From NCBI RefSeq assembly GCF_000725125.1, contig NZ_JFCB01000051.1:1-36939 (forward strand): 36,939 nt of DNA, written 5' to 3'. The stretch's first letter is position 1; the number at the start of each line of letters is the position of its first letter. A program made the translations under genes and the position numbers. Source of the DNA: Streptomyces toyocaensis (GTDB taxonomy: Bacteria > Actinomycetota > Actinomycetes > Streptomycetales > Streptomycetaceae). Below are positions 7,275 through 14,232 of this stretch, piece after piece. The notes below the pieces were generated by a model. The model saw nothing but the letters and a program-made list of their open reading frames with translations, did not search any database and was not told the DNA's origin.

Positions 7275-7877
7275 ATGTCCGCCTCCTTGGTGAGTGCCTA
7301 CGCAGCAGTGGTAGCAGTCGTGTTCGGCGTCGTGAACGTTGCGCTTGCTGCTCACCTTGTCCGCCGACAGGAGAGTCACAAGCAGGCGTGGCAACACCTG
7401 CCTGCGGTCATCGAGGCGTTCGGCGATGCCAGCTTTCGCTTCATGAGGGAAGTGTGGGAGATCGACTGGGACGTCCTGCCGCCCGATAGTCGTGGCGATC
7501 ACGGGATGGACGAGGCGAAGGAAGCCATGTTGCAGTTGAACAAGCTGGAGGTGTTCGCCCGCCCGGAGGCCATCAGGGCAGCTCGCGACCCACTTCACGC
7601 TGCCGATGCGATTCGACTGCACTACTGCAACCGGCTCGAACAAGGGAATAGCGCAGGAGAGAAGCGCTGGGACCTCTATGAATCATTCGCCAAGGCGCAT
7701 CATGCCTTCCTAGTGGCTGCCCGCAGGGAACTCGGGCTCAAGCCCTCGCCGCCGTTCGGCTTCGCTGTGCCTCGTGAAGATCCGAGTCGGCTTGCGGCTC
7801 TGCGATCTCGCATTCCGTGGGCCCGAGCAAGCAACGGCCGCTCCGGATCAGGTGCGGGGACGACCGATACTCCTTGA
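7275..7877 (+). CDS. Orphan protein with one N-terminal membrane segment
   Basis: The 200-residue protein starts at ATG 7275. Residues about 5-28 (LVSAYAAVVAVVFGVVNVAL) form a single hydrophobic segment. A mainly helical, charged domain follows with conserved-looking stretches KQAWQHLPAVIEAFGDASF and KRWDLYESFAKAHHAFLVAA, then a basic, disordered tail. The topology suggests an anchor with a cytoplasmic domain. I do not recognise the family. The gene is bracketed by the two copies of a 29-bp repeat and sits between a broken IS and immunity-like genes, so it may be cargo. A helper or sensor role in defence is only a guess. Confidence 0.7.
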   Translation: MSASLVSAYAAVVAVVFGVVNVALAAHLVRRQESHKQAWQHLPAVIEAFGDASFRFMREVWEIDWDVLPPDSRGDHGMDEAKEAMLQLNKLEVFARPEAIRAARDPLHAADAIRLHYCNRLEQGNSAGEKRWDLYESFAKAHHAFLVAARRELGLKPSPPFGFAVPREDPSRLAALRSRIPWARASNGRSGSGAGTTDTP

Positions 7878-7921
7878 TGGTCGAGTCGCCGGTTGCCGTG
7901 TGTGGTCGCCGGGGACTCGTG

Positions 7922-7950
7922 GGCTCGCATGTTGAGGTGTCGCGTACTCG
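7922..7950. repeat. 29-bp direct repeat, copy 2
   Basis: Same orientation as 7191-7219 and offset by 731 bp, with two mismatches. It lies 73 bp before the ATG of the SUFU-domain gene. Both copies therefore stand just upstream of a short orphan gene, while the sequence after each copy differs. Confidence 0.75.
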
Positions 7951-8023
7951 TAGCTGATGTCGGCGGCCCCATGACGCTGAGTGAGCCGTCAGGGGCGGTC
8001 GATCGCGGTGGAATGATCGCGCG

Positions 8024-8602
8024 ATGAGTGATGCGAGGGTGTTGGCCGCGGAGGCCGTTGAGTCACATGTCCGGGCGTTCTTCGAAGGGCACTCCGTGGA
8101 GGTCGTCGATTACGACCTCGGGCCGGAACGGCGAGAGGTGGCGCCCGATCTGCGAGTTCTCGTTGTGGGGCCAGGTCCCCGCAGCGACAGCTGGGTCTAT
8201 GTGACCGCCGGGTGCTGGGCCGCGATGGAGATGGACGGTCACGGCCTTGAGTTCGTCATGACCGCCCACGTCCGCGACCAGCGGTTCATCGAGCTCATGG
8301 CGATGATCGCCTACTACCATTGCGGAGGACATCAGCTCGACCTGGAACACAGCATGCCGATCGGTGAACCGTGGGTGCCGGGGTCAACCTGCGATCACCT
8401 GCTGATCAGCCTGCCCTATCTCCACGGACCCGACCTCGAGCACTGTTCCGTTCCCGGGGGTCACGCCCGCATCCTGTGGGCCCTGCCCGTGACGACGGCC
8501 GAGATCGAGTTCCGCAGGCGTCACGGGCACGAGGCGTTGGAGCAGCTCTTCGACGAGGCAGAGATCATCCCCACCGATCCTTTCAGGGCGTCGGTTGCCT
8601 GA
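8024..8602 (+). CDS. Suppressor-of-fused (SUFU) domain protein
   Basis: The 192-residue protein matches bacterial SUFU-domain proteins over its whole length. Recognisable segments are GLEFVMTAHVRDQRFIELMA, the Y-H-x-G stretch MIAYYHCGGHQLDLEHS, GEPWVPGSTCDHLLISLPY, and the C-terminal ILWALPVTTAEIEFRRRHG with EALEQLFDEAE. Many bacterial SUFU proteins are immunity proteins against polymorphic toxins of contact-dependent or secreted systems. No cognate toxin is adjacent. A SUKH-family gene follows on the opposite strand, which fits an orphan immunity cluster. It starts at ATG 8024, with the 29-bp repeat upstream. Confidence 0.85.
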   Translation: MSDARVLAAEAVESHVRAFFEGHSVEVVDYDLGPERREVAPDLRVLVVGPGPRSDSWVYVTAGCWAAMEMDGHGLEFVMTAHVRDQRFIELMAMIAYYHCGGHQLDLEHSMPIGEPWVPGSTCDHLLISLPYLHGPDLEHCSVPGGHARILWALPVTTAEIEFRRRHGHEALEQLFDEAEIIPTDPFRASVA

Positions 8603-8782
8603 GTTTCCGGTGTCCGGCGGTCACTGTTTATGGTCACCGGGGGCGTATCGGCTCCAGGTTCCGCCAGCCTCGGTGACCAGCCGTCGCACAGCTCATAAGG
8701 GATGCGCTCGACCTTGCCCTTGTCGTCGACGAACGAGCTTCACGAAGAGCGCCTCCGTCGGCCACCACGATCTGAGGTGGTG
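8603..8782. other. Gap between convergent immunity-like genes, possible gene remnant
   Basis: No intact gene. On the minus strand a short run around 8650-8745 reads FVDDKGKVERIPYELCDGWS, which looks protein-like but has no start and is out of frame with the sequence around it. It may be a scrap of a deleted gene. I could not assign a family, and no clear terminator hairpin is visible between the two convergent genes. Confidence 0.3.
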
Positions 8783-9373
8783 CTACTTGGCCCGCCACCA
8801 GCCCTGTCCGGTATGCCAGTCCCTCACCCAGTGCAGGAAATCGCCCTCAGGCTGATCAGGCGGGGAGTCGGCATAGGGTGCGGCGGATCCGTCTCTGAGC
8901 CACCACACCAGACCGCGTTGTGGCCCGGTCACCACCAGCGTCCAGTACTCACCGGGTCTGTCGCTGCCCAGCAGCACCGAGCCATGCTGGTGGGTCTGGT
9001 GCAATAGGGACGAGTGGAGAGTGTGGTCGTAGTAGTCGTACTCCCACTGCCATTCCTCCTTGAGCGGGAAGGGCTGACCGGGCACCCGTGCAGTGGTGCC
9101 ATCGAAGGGCTTCGGGCTCATCCAGCGGTCCGCTTCCCAGACGGCCCAGCTGTCCGGCTTCTCTCCCACGGGCAGCAGACCACCCTCATCAGGCGGGCCG
9201 AGGTCAGTACTGTTCGCGATCCCAGCCACGAAGGTGCGATACGGCTCAGGCAACACCACGCCGTGCCTGCGTTCCCATGCCTGAATCGACTCCCAGCCCA
9301 GGGGGCCGTGCCGGACCTCTACCGGAAAGGCTTCACGCAGGAGGGCTATCGCACCCGACATCGCATCATCCAC
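8783..9373 (-). CDS. SMI1/KNR4 (SUKH) family protein, probable immunity protein
   Basis: The 196-residue protein carries the SUKH fold signature: W-x-x-I-x-x-W-E as WESIQAWERRHGVVLPEPYR (about 27-46), then G...GLLPVGE, GSVLLGSDRPGEYWTLVVTG and GLVWWLRDG, with a tail of the form FLHWVRDWHTGQGWW. SUKH proteins are typically cytoplasmic immunity proteins that block toxins from polymorphic or contact-dependent systems. It starts at GTG 9373; ATG 9361 four codons inside is an alternative. It is convergent with the SUFU gene. No toxin gene lies nearby, so it may be an orphan immunity gene or have an unrelated partner. Confidence 0.85.
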   Translation of the reverse strand: MDDAMSGAIALLREAFPVEVRHGPLGWESIQAWERRHGVVLPEPYRTFVAGIANSTDLGPPDEGGLLPVGEKPDSWAVWEADRWMSPKPFDGTTARVPGQPFPLKEEWQWEYDYYDHTLHSSLLHQTHQHGSVLLGSDRPGEYWTLVVTGPQRGLVWWLRDGSAAPYADSPPDQPEGDFLHWVRDWHTGQGWWRAK

Positions 9374-9604
9374 GCCCTACAGGTATCACCCTCACGGACA
9401 CTCTGACCTCGGACGACTGGAAGCAGCGGGTTAACGATCAAGCTGAGGTCTGGGGCCTTCCCCGCGGCCGGTTCCCCAACAGTGGTGCGGTGTCTGCGTC
9501 ACACGGATGACGCTCCGCAAGATCACCGCCGTATATGGCTGGTGACACGGTTCGTACCCGTGCCCAGGGATGCTCGGCTCCAGCCAGAGAGAGGAGGACG
9601 GCGC

Positions 9605-9724
9605 CGCCTCGAACGAAGAGTAGAACGTCACCCGCGACAGTCCCGCCTCCTCGGCCGCGGCGCGCGGGTCCGCTGCAATGCCCTCCAGCGTCGATGGGCG
9701 ATCGCCTCGAAGAGCATGCCTCAC
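9605..9724 (-). pseudogene. TetR-type HTH remnant
   Basis: The minus strand reads LEGIAADPRAAAEEAGLSRV followed by TFYSSFEA, which matches the helix-turn-helix of TetR-family repressors (pattern AAxxAGLSRVTFYxHF). Only about 40 residues are present. The normal N-terminal helix is altered and the frame then runs into unrelated sequence, with no ligand domain. It is a decayed fragment. The remainder of the 392-bp gap 9374-9765 holds nothing else I can support. Confidence 0.5.
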
Positions 9725-9765
9725 CGAAGCCCGATGGATTACACCGCGGTGAGCGGTGGTTGGCC

Positions 9766-10164
9766 CTACTGGTCGGGGTGGACGGCCTGGACGCCGGTCC
9801 CTGCGTACGCCTTGGGTGTCATTGTGAGCAGGAAGCGTCCAGTGGGAAAGGTGGGGGAGGGCCTGGCGGCGTGGATGGCGTGGACGGCTGCCCAGGAGTG
9901 CCCGAAGCGCAGCAGCTCGGTGGCGGTGACCGCGGCGTCGGTGTCGAAGGCCTCGATGCGGATGAACCGCAGCCCTTTGATGTAGCCGAGGAGCCCGGGC
10001 CGCTCGGCGTCACCGGCCGTCAGCGACAGCACCGGCGCGTACAGCGTCCCCAGTCCACCAGACGCTTGGACGTAGAACGCCGAGACCGCCTCGTTGAACG
10101 GATCCTTCGGGTCATACAGCGCCGCGGCAGTCGTGTGGTCCAGGACGACCGGGATCGCCCCCAC
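9766..10164 (-). CDS. Probable PIN-like toxin of a toxin-antitoxin pair
   Basis: The 132-residue protein begins VVLDHTTAAALYDPKDPFNE, which fits the first beta strand and Asp of a PIN-fold ribonuclease, followed by SAFYVQASGGLGTLYAPVLS. Later acidic positions (FDTDAAVTATELLR, then a HAIHAARPSPTFPTGRF segment) are compatible with a degraded PIN core. It starts at GTG 10164, sharing one base with the TAG of the upstream gene, so the two are translationally coupled. The gene order, antitoxin first, is that of VapBC systems. The full set of four PIN acidic residues is not clear by eye, so the nuclease assignment is tentative. Confidence 0.65.
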   Translation of the reverse strand: MGAIPVVLDHTTAAALYDPKDPFNEAVSAFYVQASGGLGTLYAPVLSLTAGDAERPGLLGYIKGLRFIRIEAFDTDAAVTATELLRFGHSWAAVHAIHAARPSPTFPTGRFLLTMTPKAYAGTGVQAVHPDQ

Positions 10165-10439
10165 TACGCGGCTGCCTGAGGGGCACGCTGCGCTCCGCCC
10201 AGGCGCTCCAGCAGAGCCCGAGCCTTCTCCTCGGCCGCAGGGCTTGGCGCGGTACCGAGAGCGGCCGCGAGTTCGGCACGGGCCAGCTCGGCCCGCTCAG
10301 CGTATTCGGCCTGGGTCGGGGTGCCCTGCGCAAGGTCCTCGACCAGGCCGCGGATGGTCGTTCCGTGCTCGGTCGCCAGTGTTGCCAGCCGGTCGCGCGC
10401 GGCCACGCTGACCTTGATGCTCGTCTCGTCTGCTGCCAT
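10164..10439 (-). CDS. Ribbon-helix-helix antitoxin
   Basis: The 91-residue protein starts ETSIKVSVAARDRLATLATE followed by HGTTIRGLVEDLA, a ribbon-helix-helix DNA-binding domain in which the strand residues TSIKVSV contact the operator. An Ala/Glu-rich helical tail follows, the likely toxin-binding part. It lies directly upstream of the PIN-like gene with a one-base overlap. Such antitoxins repress their own operon. Before the IS256 insertion the upstream DNA held the palindrome CCTCTAC-TGTGG-GTAGAGG, a good operator candidate. The insertion lies 34 bp upstream of the ATG. Confidence 0.75.
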   Translation of the reverse strand: MAADETSIKVSVAARDRLATLATEHGTTIRGLVEDLAQGTPTQAEYAERAELARAELAAALGTAPSPAAEEKARALLERLGGAQRAPQAAA

Positions 10440-10445
10440 GCCCCT

Positions 10446-10486
10446 ACTGTACCGCGCTCCTCTACTGTGGGTAGAGCAATTGTCAA
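10446..10486 (-). promoter_or_regulatory. Possible hybrid promoter made by the IS256 insertion
   Basis: Reading leftward, the IS end contributes a consensus -35 TTGACA (10481-10486). With a 16-bp spacer, host DNA supplies TAGAGG (10459-10464) as a -10 box. A second box TACAGT (10446-10451) stands seven bases before the ATG and could drive a leaderless transcript. The inserted GAG at the IS tip also restores six of the seven bases of the operator arm GTAGAGG. Confidence 0.5.
10465..10473. repeat. Target site duplication, left copy
   Basis: CTGTGGGTA directly before the left end of the IS256 element; the same nine bases occur directly after the right end at 12394-12402. A 9-bp duplication is normal for IS256-family transposition. 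Confidence 0.88.
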
Positions 10487-10498
10487 TTCCTGTGGATC
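10474..10498. repeat. Left terminal inverted repeat of the IS256 element
   Basis: The sequence begins GAGCAATTGTCAA and ends CCTGTGGATC. It matches the inverted right end (12369-12393) at 21 of 25 positions. On the outward (minus) strand it contains TTGACA, a ready-made -35 box. Confidence 0.88.
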
Positions 10499-10511
10499 AC
10501 CGCGGGCAGCT

Positions 10512-11009
10512 TCAAGTGGCCTGCAGCCATTGATCGAGGACTGCGAAGTCTTCGTCGGTGAGGCCGCGGGACGACGCGATGCGGTGGAGGAGGGTCGGGG
10601 TGGGGTGGTGGGTGGACACCCAGTCCCGATCGGCATCGGTGATCTCGTCGTCGACCCAGACGAACGGGCGTCCGTCCGCCCATGCCGCCAGGGTTCGGGT
10701 CTTCCAGTGGAGCCCGTACCACCGGTCCTCGCGTTCATGCGCGTCGGAGGGTTCCGGCCAGTGCACGACCGTCAGGGGCGGCAGGCCGAGCCGCGGTGCT
10801 ATGTCGGTGTTCGCAGCCTCTTCCCAGGTGGTGGCCCAGACCAGCTCGCACGGCAGTGCCGCGAGGCGAGGCCCGACGCGCGGGTCGAGCCGCGTCAGGT
10901 GTGAATCTGTCGCGGTGCCCGACGGCTCGCGCTGCGGGCCGTCGCCGAACGGCAGGAGAGGTCCGTCGACGTCCAGGAACAGCAGCGGGCGTTTTTCGCG
11001 CTCACTCAT
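10512..11009 (-). CDS. HAD-fold protein (Swiss Army Knife RNA repair HAD type), IS passenger
   Basis: The 165-residue protein shows the HAD motif I nucleophile in LLFLDVDGPLLPF (about residues 9-21), then CELVWATTWEEAANTDIAPR as the motif II region, and VWVDDEITDADRDWV as motif IV with paired acids. This layout matches the HAD domain named for Swiss Army Knife RNA repair proteins (PF18143), common as stand-alone proteins in Streptomyces. It is probably a phosphatase, but the substrate is unknown. ATG 11007-11009 overlaps the transposase TGA as ATGA, so it is co-translated from the IS, and the gene lies wholly between the element ends. Confidence 0.85.
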   Translation of the reverse strand: MSEREKRPLLFLDVDGPLLPFGDGPQREPSGTATDSHLTRLDPRVGPRLAALPCELVWATTWEEAANTDIAPRLGLPPLTVVHWPEPSDAHEREDRWYGLHWKTRTLAAWADGRPFVWVDDEITDADRDWVSTHHPTPTLLHRIASSRGLTDEDFAVLDQWLQAT

Positions 11010-12259
11010 GCTGCAGCCTCCTGCTCACGCTCGACCAAGACGCCGCGTTCGAAGCGGGCGCCGTTGCGGACGAGGGCGACGAGGTGGGGTGCGGTGATCG
11101 CGCGCCAGCGGGCCTGGGCGGACTCGGCGAGCTTGAACACCATCGCCAGGGCCGCGGCCGGGCTGCCGGCGCCGCGGGTGACCTTGGTCCGCAGCTTCAC
11201 CGTGCTGAAGGTCGACTCGATCGGATTCGTCGTGCGCAGGTGGACCCAGTGCTCAGCCGGGAAGTCGTAGAACACCAGGAGTTCGTCGACGTCGTCGGTG
11301 ATCTTCTTGACGGCCTTGGGCCACTTCGCGCCGTAGGCGCGTTCGAAGTCCTTCACCGCCTTCTCGGCGTGATCGCGGTCCTCGGCGTTGTAGATCTCCT
11401 GCAGCGCCTTCTTCGCGCCGGGCTGGGCCGATCTCGGCAGGGCGTTGACCACGTTCCGGGTTTTGTGAACCCAGCACCTTTGATGTCTGGCCTGCGGAAA
11501 CACCTCGGCCAGGGCCCGCCACAGGCCCATGGCTCCGTCGCCGACAACGAGCTCGGGATCGCGCATGCCGCGCCGACGGCAGTCCCGCAGAAGGTCGGCC
11601 CAGGACTCGGTCGACTCGCGCAGGCCCTCGGCGAGCGCGATCAGCTCCTTACTGCCGTCGGTGCGCACGCCCATGAGGACCAGGACGCAGGAACGGGCCT
11701 GTCCTAGGCGGACCTTGGGGTGGACGCCGTCGGCCCACACGTACACGTAGTCGGACCCGGACAGGTCCCGGTCCTGGAAGGCGGCGTGGTCGTCGCTCCA
11801 CTGCTTGGTCAGCCGGGTCACCGTGGCCGGCGAGAGCCCAGCGGCCGAGCCGAGGAACTGCTCCATCGCGGGCACGAAGTCGCCGGAGGACAGACCGTGC
11901 AGGTAGAGCAGGGGCAGGACCTCGCTGATCTTCGGGGACTTCCGGCACCAAGGGGCGAGAATCTTCGAGGAGAACCGCTTGCGCTCGCCCGTCTCGCCAT
12001 CGACCCGCTTGTCGTTCACCCGTGGCGCCTTCACCGCAATCGGCCCGGCGGCGGTGGTCACCGTCCGCTCACGGTGGTGGCCGTTGCGGACCACCAGACG
12101 GCGACCGGCCCCGTCCCGCTCGCCCACCAACTCAGCTATGTACTGGTTGACTTCGGCTTCCAGGGCCGCGGCGAGCATCCGACGGGCTCCCTCACGGACG
12201 ATGTCGTCCATCAGGGAGCCGCTCTGGGTGGTGCCGTCCTCGTTGACTACGCTCAGCAC
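11006..12259 (-). CDS. IS256-family transposase
   Basis: The 417-residue protein is full length for a mutator-type (IS256) transposase. The DDE residues are visible: Asp in YVYVWADGVHPKVRLGQ, Asp in ELVVGDGAMGLWRAL, and Glu in LRTTNPIESTFSTVKLRTK. The conserved HQRCWVHKTRNVVNALP segment (C/D-x2-H region) lies between the second Asp and the Glu. The N-terminal helical DNA-binding part contains AALEAEVNQYIAE and the basic GRRLVVRNGHHRERTV. No frameshift is seen. The start is the CAC/GTG-ATG region at 12259, and it reads toward the HAD gene. Confidence 0.95.
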   Translation of the reverse strand: MLSVVNEDGTTQSGSLMDDIVREGARRMLAAALEAEVNQYIAELVGERDGAGRRLVVRNGHHRERTVTTAAGPIAVKAPRVNDKRVDGETGERKRFSSKILAPWCRKSPKISEVLPLLYLHGLSSGDFVPAMEQFLGSAAGLSPATVTRLTKQWSDDHAAFQDRDLSGSDYVYVWADGVHPKVRLGQARSCVLVLMGVRTDGSKELIALAEGLRESTESWADLLRDCRRRGMRDPELVVGDGAMGLWRALAEVFPQARHQRCWVHKTRNVVNALPRSAQPGAKKALQEIYNAEDRDHAEKAVKDFERAYGAKWPKAVKKITDDVDELLVFYDFPAEHWVHLRTTNPIESTFSTVKLRTKVTRGAGSPAAALAMVFKLAESAQARWRAITAPHLVALVRNGARFERGVLVEREQEAAA

Positions 12260-12368
12260 GGGCGTGCCTTCCCGACCCGCGCTGCAACGCGGGCCTACTC
12301 GATGACCAGAAATCGATCACTCGGGAAGGTACGCCCTCCGCGTTCCGCGAGGCACCCCTCCCGAGTCC

Positions 12369-12393
12369 GATCCACAGGTCTTGAGCATTGCTC
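12369..12393. repeat. Right terminal inverted repeat of the IS256 element
   Basis: The sequence begins GATCCACAGG and ends GAGCATTGCTC, the inverted partner of 10474-10498 with four mismatches. It is immediately followed by the duplicated target CTGTGGGTA. Confidence 0.88.
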
Positions 12394-12402
12394 CTGTGGG
12401 TA
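12394..12402. repeat. Target site duplication, right copy
   Basis: CTGTGGGTA, identical to 10465-10473. Removing the element and one copy rebuilds CCTCTACTGTGGGTAGAGG, a palindrome with 7-bp arms that probably was the toxin-antitoxin operator. Confidence 0.88.
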
Positions 12403-12625
12403 GAGGAACGCTCCGTCTGGGATTCCGCCGGACAGTCACCCAGGTCTTGGCCTCGCCGGACTCAGGCGTCGAGGACGCGCACGACGAATACCGCCCCCAG
12501 CAGTCGCGGATCCTGGGGTCCCGGCCGGATCGCCGTCCGGGCAACGGCCGGAATGGTCGCTTCCCGAGGACGAGCTGACGTCGCCCGGCTGGCGGGACGG
12601 TCCTGCTGATGGTGCCGACTGAGGC

Positions 12626-13262
12626 CGCGGTAGCGCTGGTGCCACTCGGTCATCAGATTGGAGGACCAGGCGCCGAACTTGCGGCTGTCGGAGGCACACG
12701 CCGTGCCGGTGCCCCACCACATCTCATCGCGGACGGCGAAGGTGGCGTTCACGAGCTTCCGCAGGGCCGCCCGCATGTTGGCCCGGTTGACGAACAGGTG
12801 CCGCACCCTGCGCAGCGTCGCCTCGCTCTCGCCGTGCTTGCCGGTCACCGCGACTCGCTTGATCCCCATGTTCGTGCCCAGGCCGAACAGGACCAGCAGC
12901 AGCCGGCGCCGCAGCACGTTCTTCGACAGCATCTCGCGGGTGGCCACCGAGGTGAATTCCTCAATGAAGCCGGCATCTCCCCCTTGATCGCCACCAGAGA
13001 CTCCGGCTCTTCCTGCTTCCCGCGCGGGGAGACCTTGATCCACGGCTCGCCGTGCTTCTTACGATCGACACCCCGCCCGTCGTGCCCTCCGCCAGTGCGG
13101 TCTCGAAGCGGTCCAGCGAGGTGCGGAGCTTGTCTTGCAGGGCGGTGATGAACTCGCCGGAGTCCTGCGGCTGGCCCAGCGCGGTGTAGTGCACGTCCCG
13201 GTTGTCCTCAAGGTCCGCGGGCAGGTCGTCCTCCGGGTTTTCCCCTTGCGTGTTATCAGTGC
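12626..13262 (-). pseudogene. Tn3-family transposase remnant
   Basis: The minus strand carries two matches to the C-terminal half of a Tn3-type TnpA in different frames. The first (near 13250-13075) reads ENPEDDLPADLEDNRDVHYT and LRTSLDRFETALAEGTTGGV; after a one-base shift it goes on as DRKKHGEPWIKVSPRGKQ. A small deletion follows, then EEFTSVATREMLSKNVLRRR, LLLVLFGLGTNMGIKRVAV and FGAWSSNLMTEWHQRYRG. Similarity stops near 12626. With a frameshift, an internal deletion and both ends missing, it cannot encode an active transposase. Bases 12403-12625 beyond it hold nothing I can identify. Confidence 0.85.
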
Positions 13263-13338
13263 ACCTTGTCGTCGGGCACCGGCGGGCGCGCCGCCTGGAG
13301 ATTCCAGTCGACCTACCTGGCGGTCGGGCAGGAGCCCG

Positions 13339-13790
13339 GACGCCTCCGTGGCTGGCATCACCGTGGGCAAGGACACCCTGCTCCGACTGGTCAGGGCCAT
13401 GCCCGAGCCCGAGGTCGGCGAGGTGGAGATCCTCGGCGTCGACGATTGTGCTTTCCGCACGGGTCGCTACTACGGCACAGCGCTGATCGACATGGCCACC
13501 CACCGTCCACTGCATCTCCACGAAGGGCGCGATCTCGCCGCCTGGCTCCGCGACCATCCCGAGGTGAAGGTGATCTGTCGGTACTGGTCCAGCGGTTACG
13601 TGGAAGGCGCACGTATCGGAGCACCGCAGGCCGGGCAGGTCGCGGATGGCTATCACCTGTGGGCCAATCTCGGTCAGGCGGTGGAGAAGGCCGTGAACGC
13701 CCATCGCTCCCGCCTGGCCGAACCACCTGCGGAACCGGCAGACACTCCCGACCAAGACCCCGGCGCGCAACGCAATCGCGCACCGGTTAC
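13339..13790 (+). pseudogene. ISL3-family transposase internal fragment
   Basis: In one + frame the sequence reads VGKDTLLRLVRAMPEPEVGE, VEILGVDDCAFRTGRYYGT (the region of the first catalytic Asp), HPEVKVICRYWSSGYVEGAR and QVADGYHLWANLGQAVEKAV (second Asp region). This order is that of ISL3-family transposases. The N-terminal zinc-finger part and the C-terminal part with the last acidic residue are absent, and several conserved positions have decayed (for example CRYWSS where CRDRAG is normal). It directly abuts the Tn3 remnant on its left and lies about 100 bp before the ABC operon promoter region. Confidence 0.85.
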
Positions 13791-13891
13791 CTGCTGCCCC
13801 TCATCCTCGGCATTGGAGCCGTCGGACCTCCCGGAGCACGTTGAGGCATGCGGTGTGGCGACCCTCTGTGCCCAGGGAGAAGGCGTGGACG

Positions 13892-13961
13892 GTACAGCCT
13901 GCTGTACCTCCGGTCCGGCGGCCCGGGGGATCGGCCCGGGAGACGCCGGTCCGTAGCGTCG
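13892..13961 (+). promoter_or_regulatory. Regulatory block A: palindrome plus conserved promoter region
   Basis: The block begins with the palindrome GTACAGCCTGCTGTAC (13892-13907; 6-bp arms, 4-bp centre) and matches 31835-31904 at 66 of 70 positions in the same orientation. TAGCGT (13954-13959) is a plausible -10 box pointing at the ABC operon 34 bp downstream. The second copy lies upstream of a two-component kinase gene, so this is a good candidate for the response-regulator binding site. Confidence 0.75.
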
Positions 13962-13992
13962 GTGTCCTCGCACACACAGGGGAATGGTTCAC

Positions 13993-14232
13993 ATGTCGCA
14001 TACGGATCCCTACAGTCTCACCGCGGCCGGCAGTCAGGAGGGGACTCCGGACCGGTCCAGCAGCACAGGCGCGGTCCGCGTTCTGCTCTGGGTGGTTCTC
14101 GTCGTCAGCGTGCTCGGCAACACCGTGGCCTCGTTCGCCGGGGCCGGGCTGGAGGTGCACCTGGCCGCCGGCGGGGTCACCGCGCTGTGCGCCACTGTGC
14201 TGGTCGTGCTCCGCCTGCGGAGCGGCAGATGA
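13993..14232 (+). CDS. Small two-span membrane protein, first gene of the ABC operon
   Basis: The 79-residue protein begins MSHTDPYSL, has a short polar N-terminal part, and then two hydrophobic segments, VLLWVVLVVSVLGNTVASFA and VHLAAGGVTALCATVLVVL. It ends in a short basic tail. I choose ATG 13993 over ATG 13984 because AGGGGA is at the right distance and the related start at 31967 also reads M-x-HTDP. The stop overlaps the ATPase start as ATGA. Small proteins of this kind commonly lead MacB/FtsX-type operons in Streptomyces; the role may be accessory to the transporter. The family name is not known to me. Confidence 0.8.
   Translation: MSHTDPYSLTAAGSQEGTPDRSSSTGAVRVLLWVVLVVSVLGNTVASFAGAGLEVHLAAGGVTALCATVLVVLRLRSGR

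Larger units (their letters stand above)
10474..12393 (-). mobile_element. Intact IS256-family element carrying a HAD passenger gene
   Basis: The 1920-bp element is defined by 25-bp imperfect terminal inverted repeats and a 9-bp direct duplication (CTGTGGGTA) at 10465-10473 and 12394-12402. It contains a complete transposase gene (11006-12259) and, overlapping its stop codon by ATGA, a HAD-fold gene (10512-11009) that ends 38 bp inside the left end. The intact ends, full-length transposase and exact duplication point to a fairly recent, possibly active insertion. It has split the operator region of the neighbouring toxin-antitoxin pair. Most IS256 elements carry only a transposase, so the second gene is unusual. 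Confidence 0.88.

Noticed and set aside
6711..13275. Shared stretch TCAGTGCACCTTG at 6718 and 13257 as matching ends of one element
   Set aside because: Only about 13 bases agree, the flanks differ, and the two places carry different transposase families.
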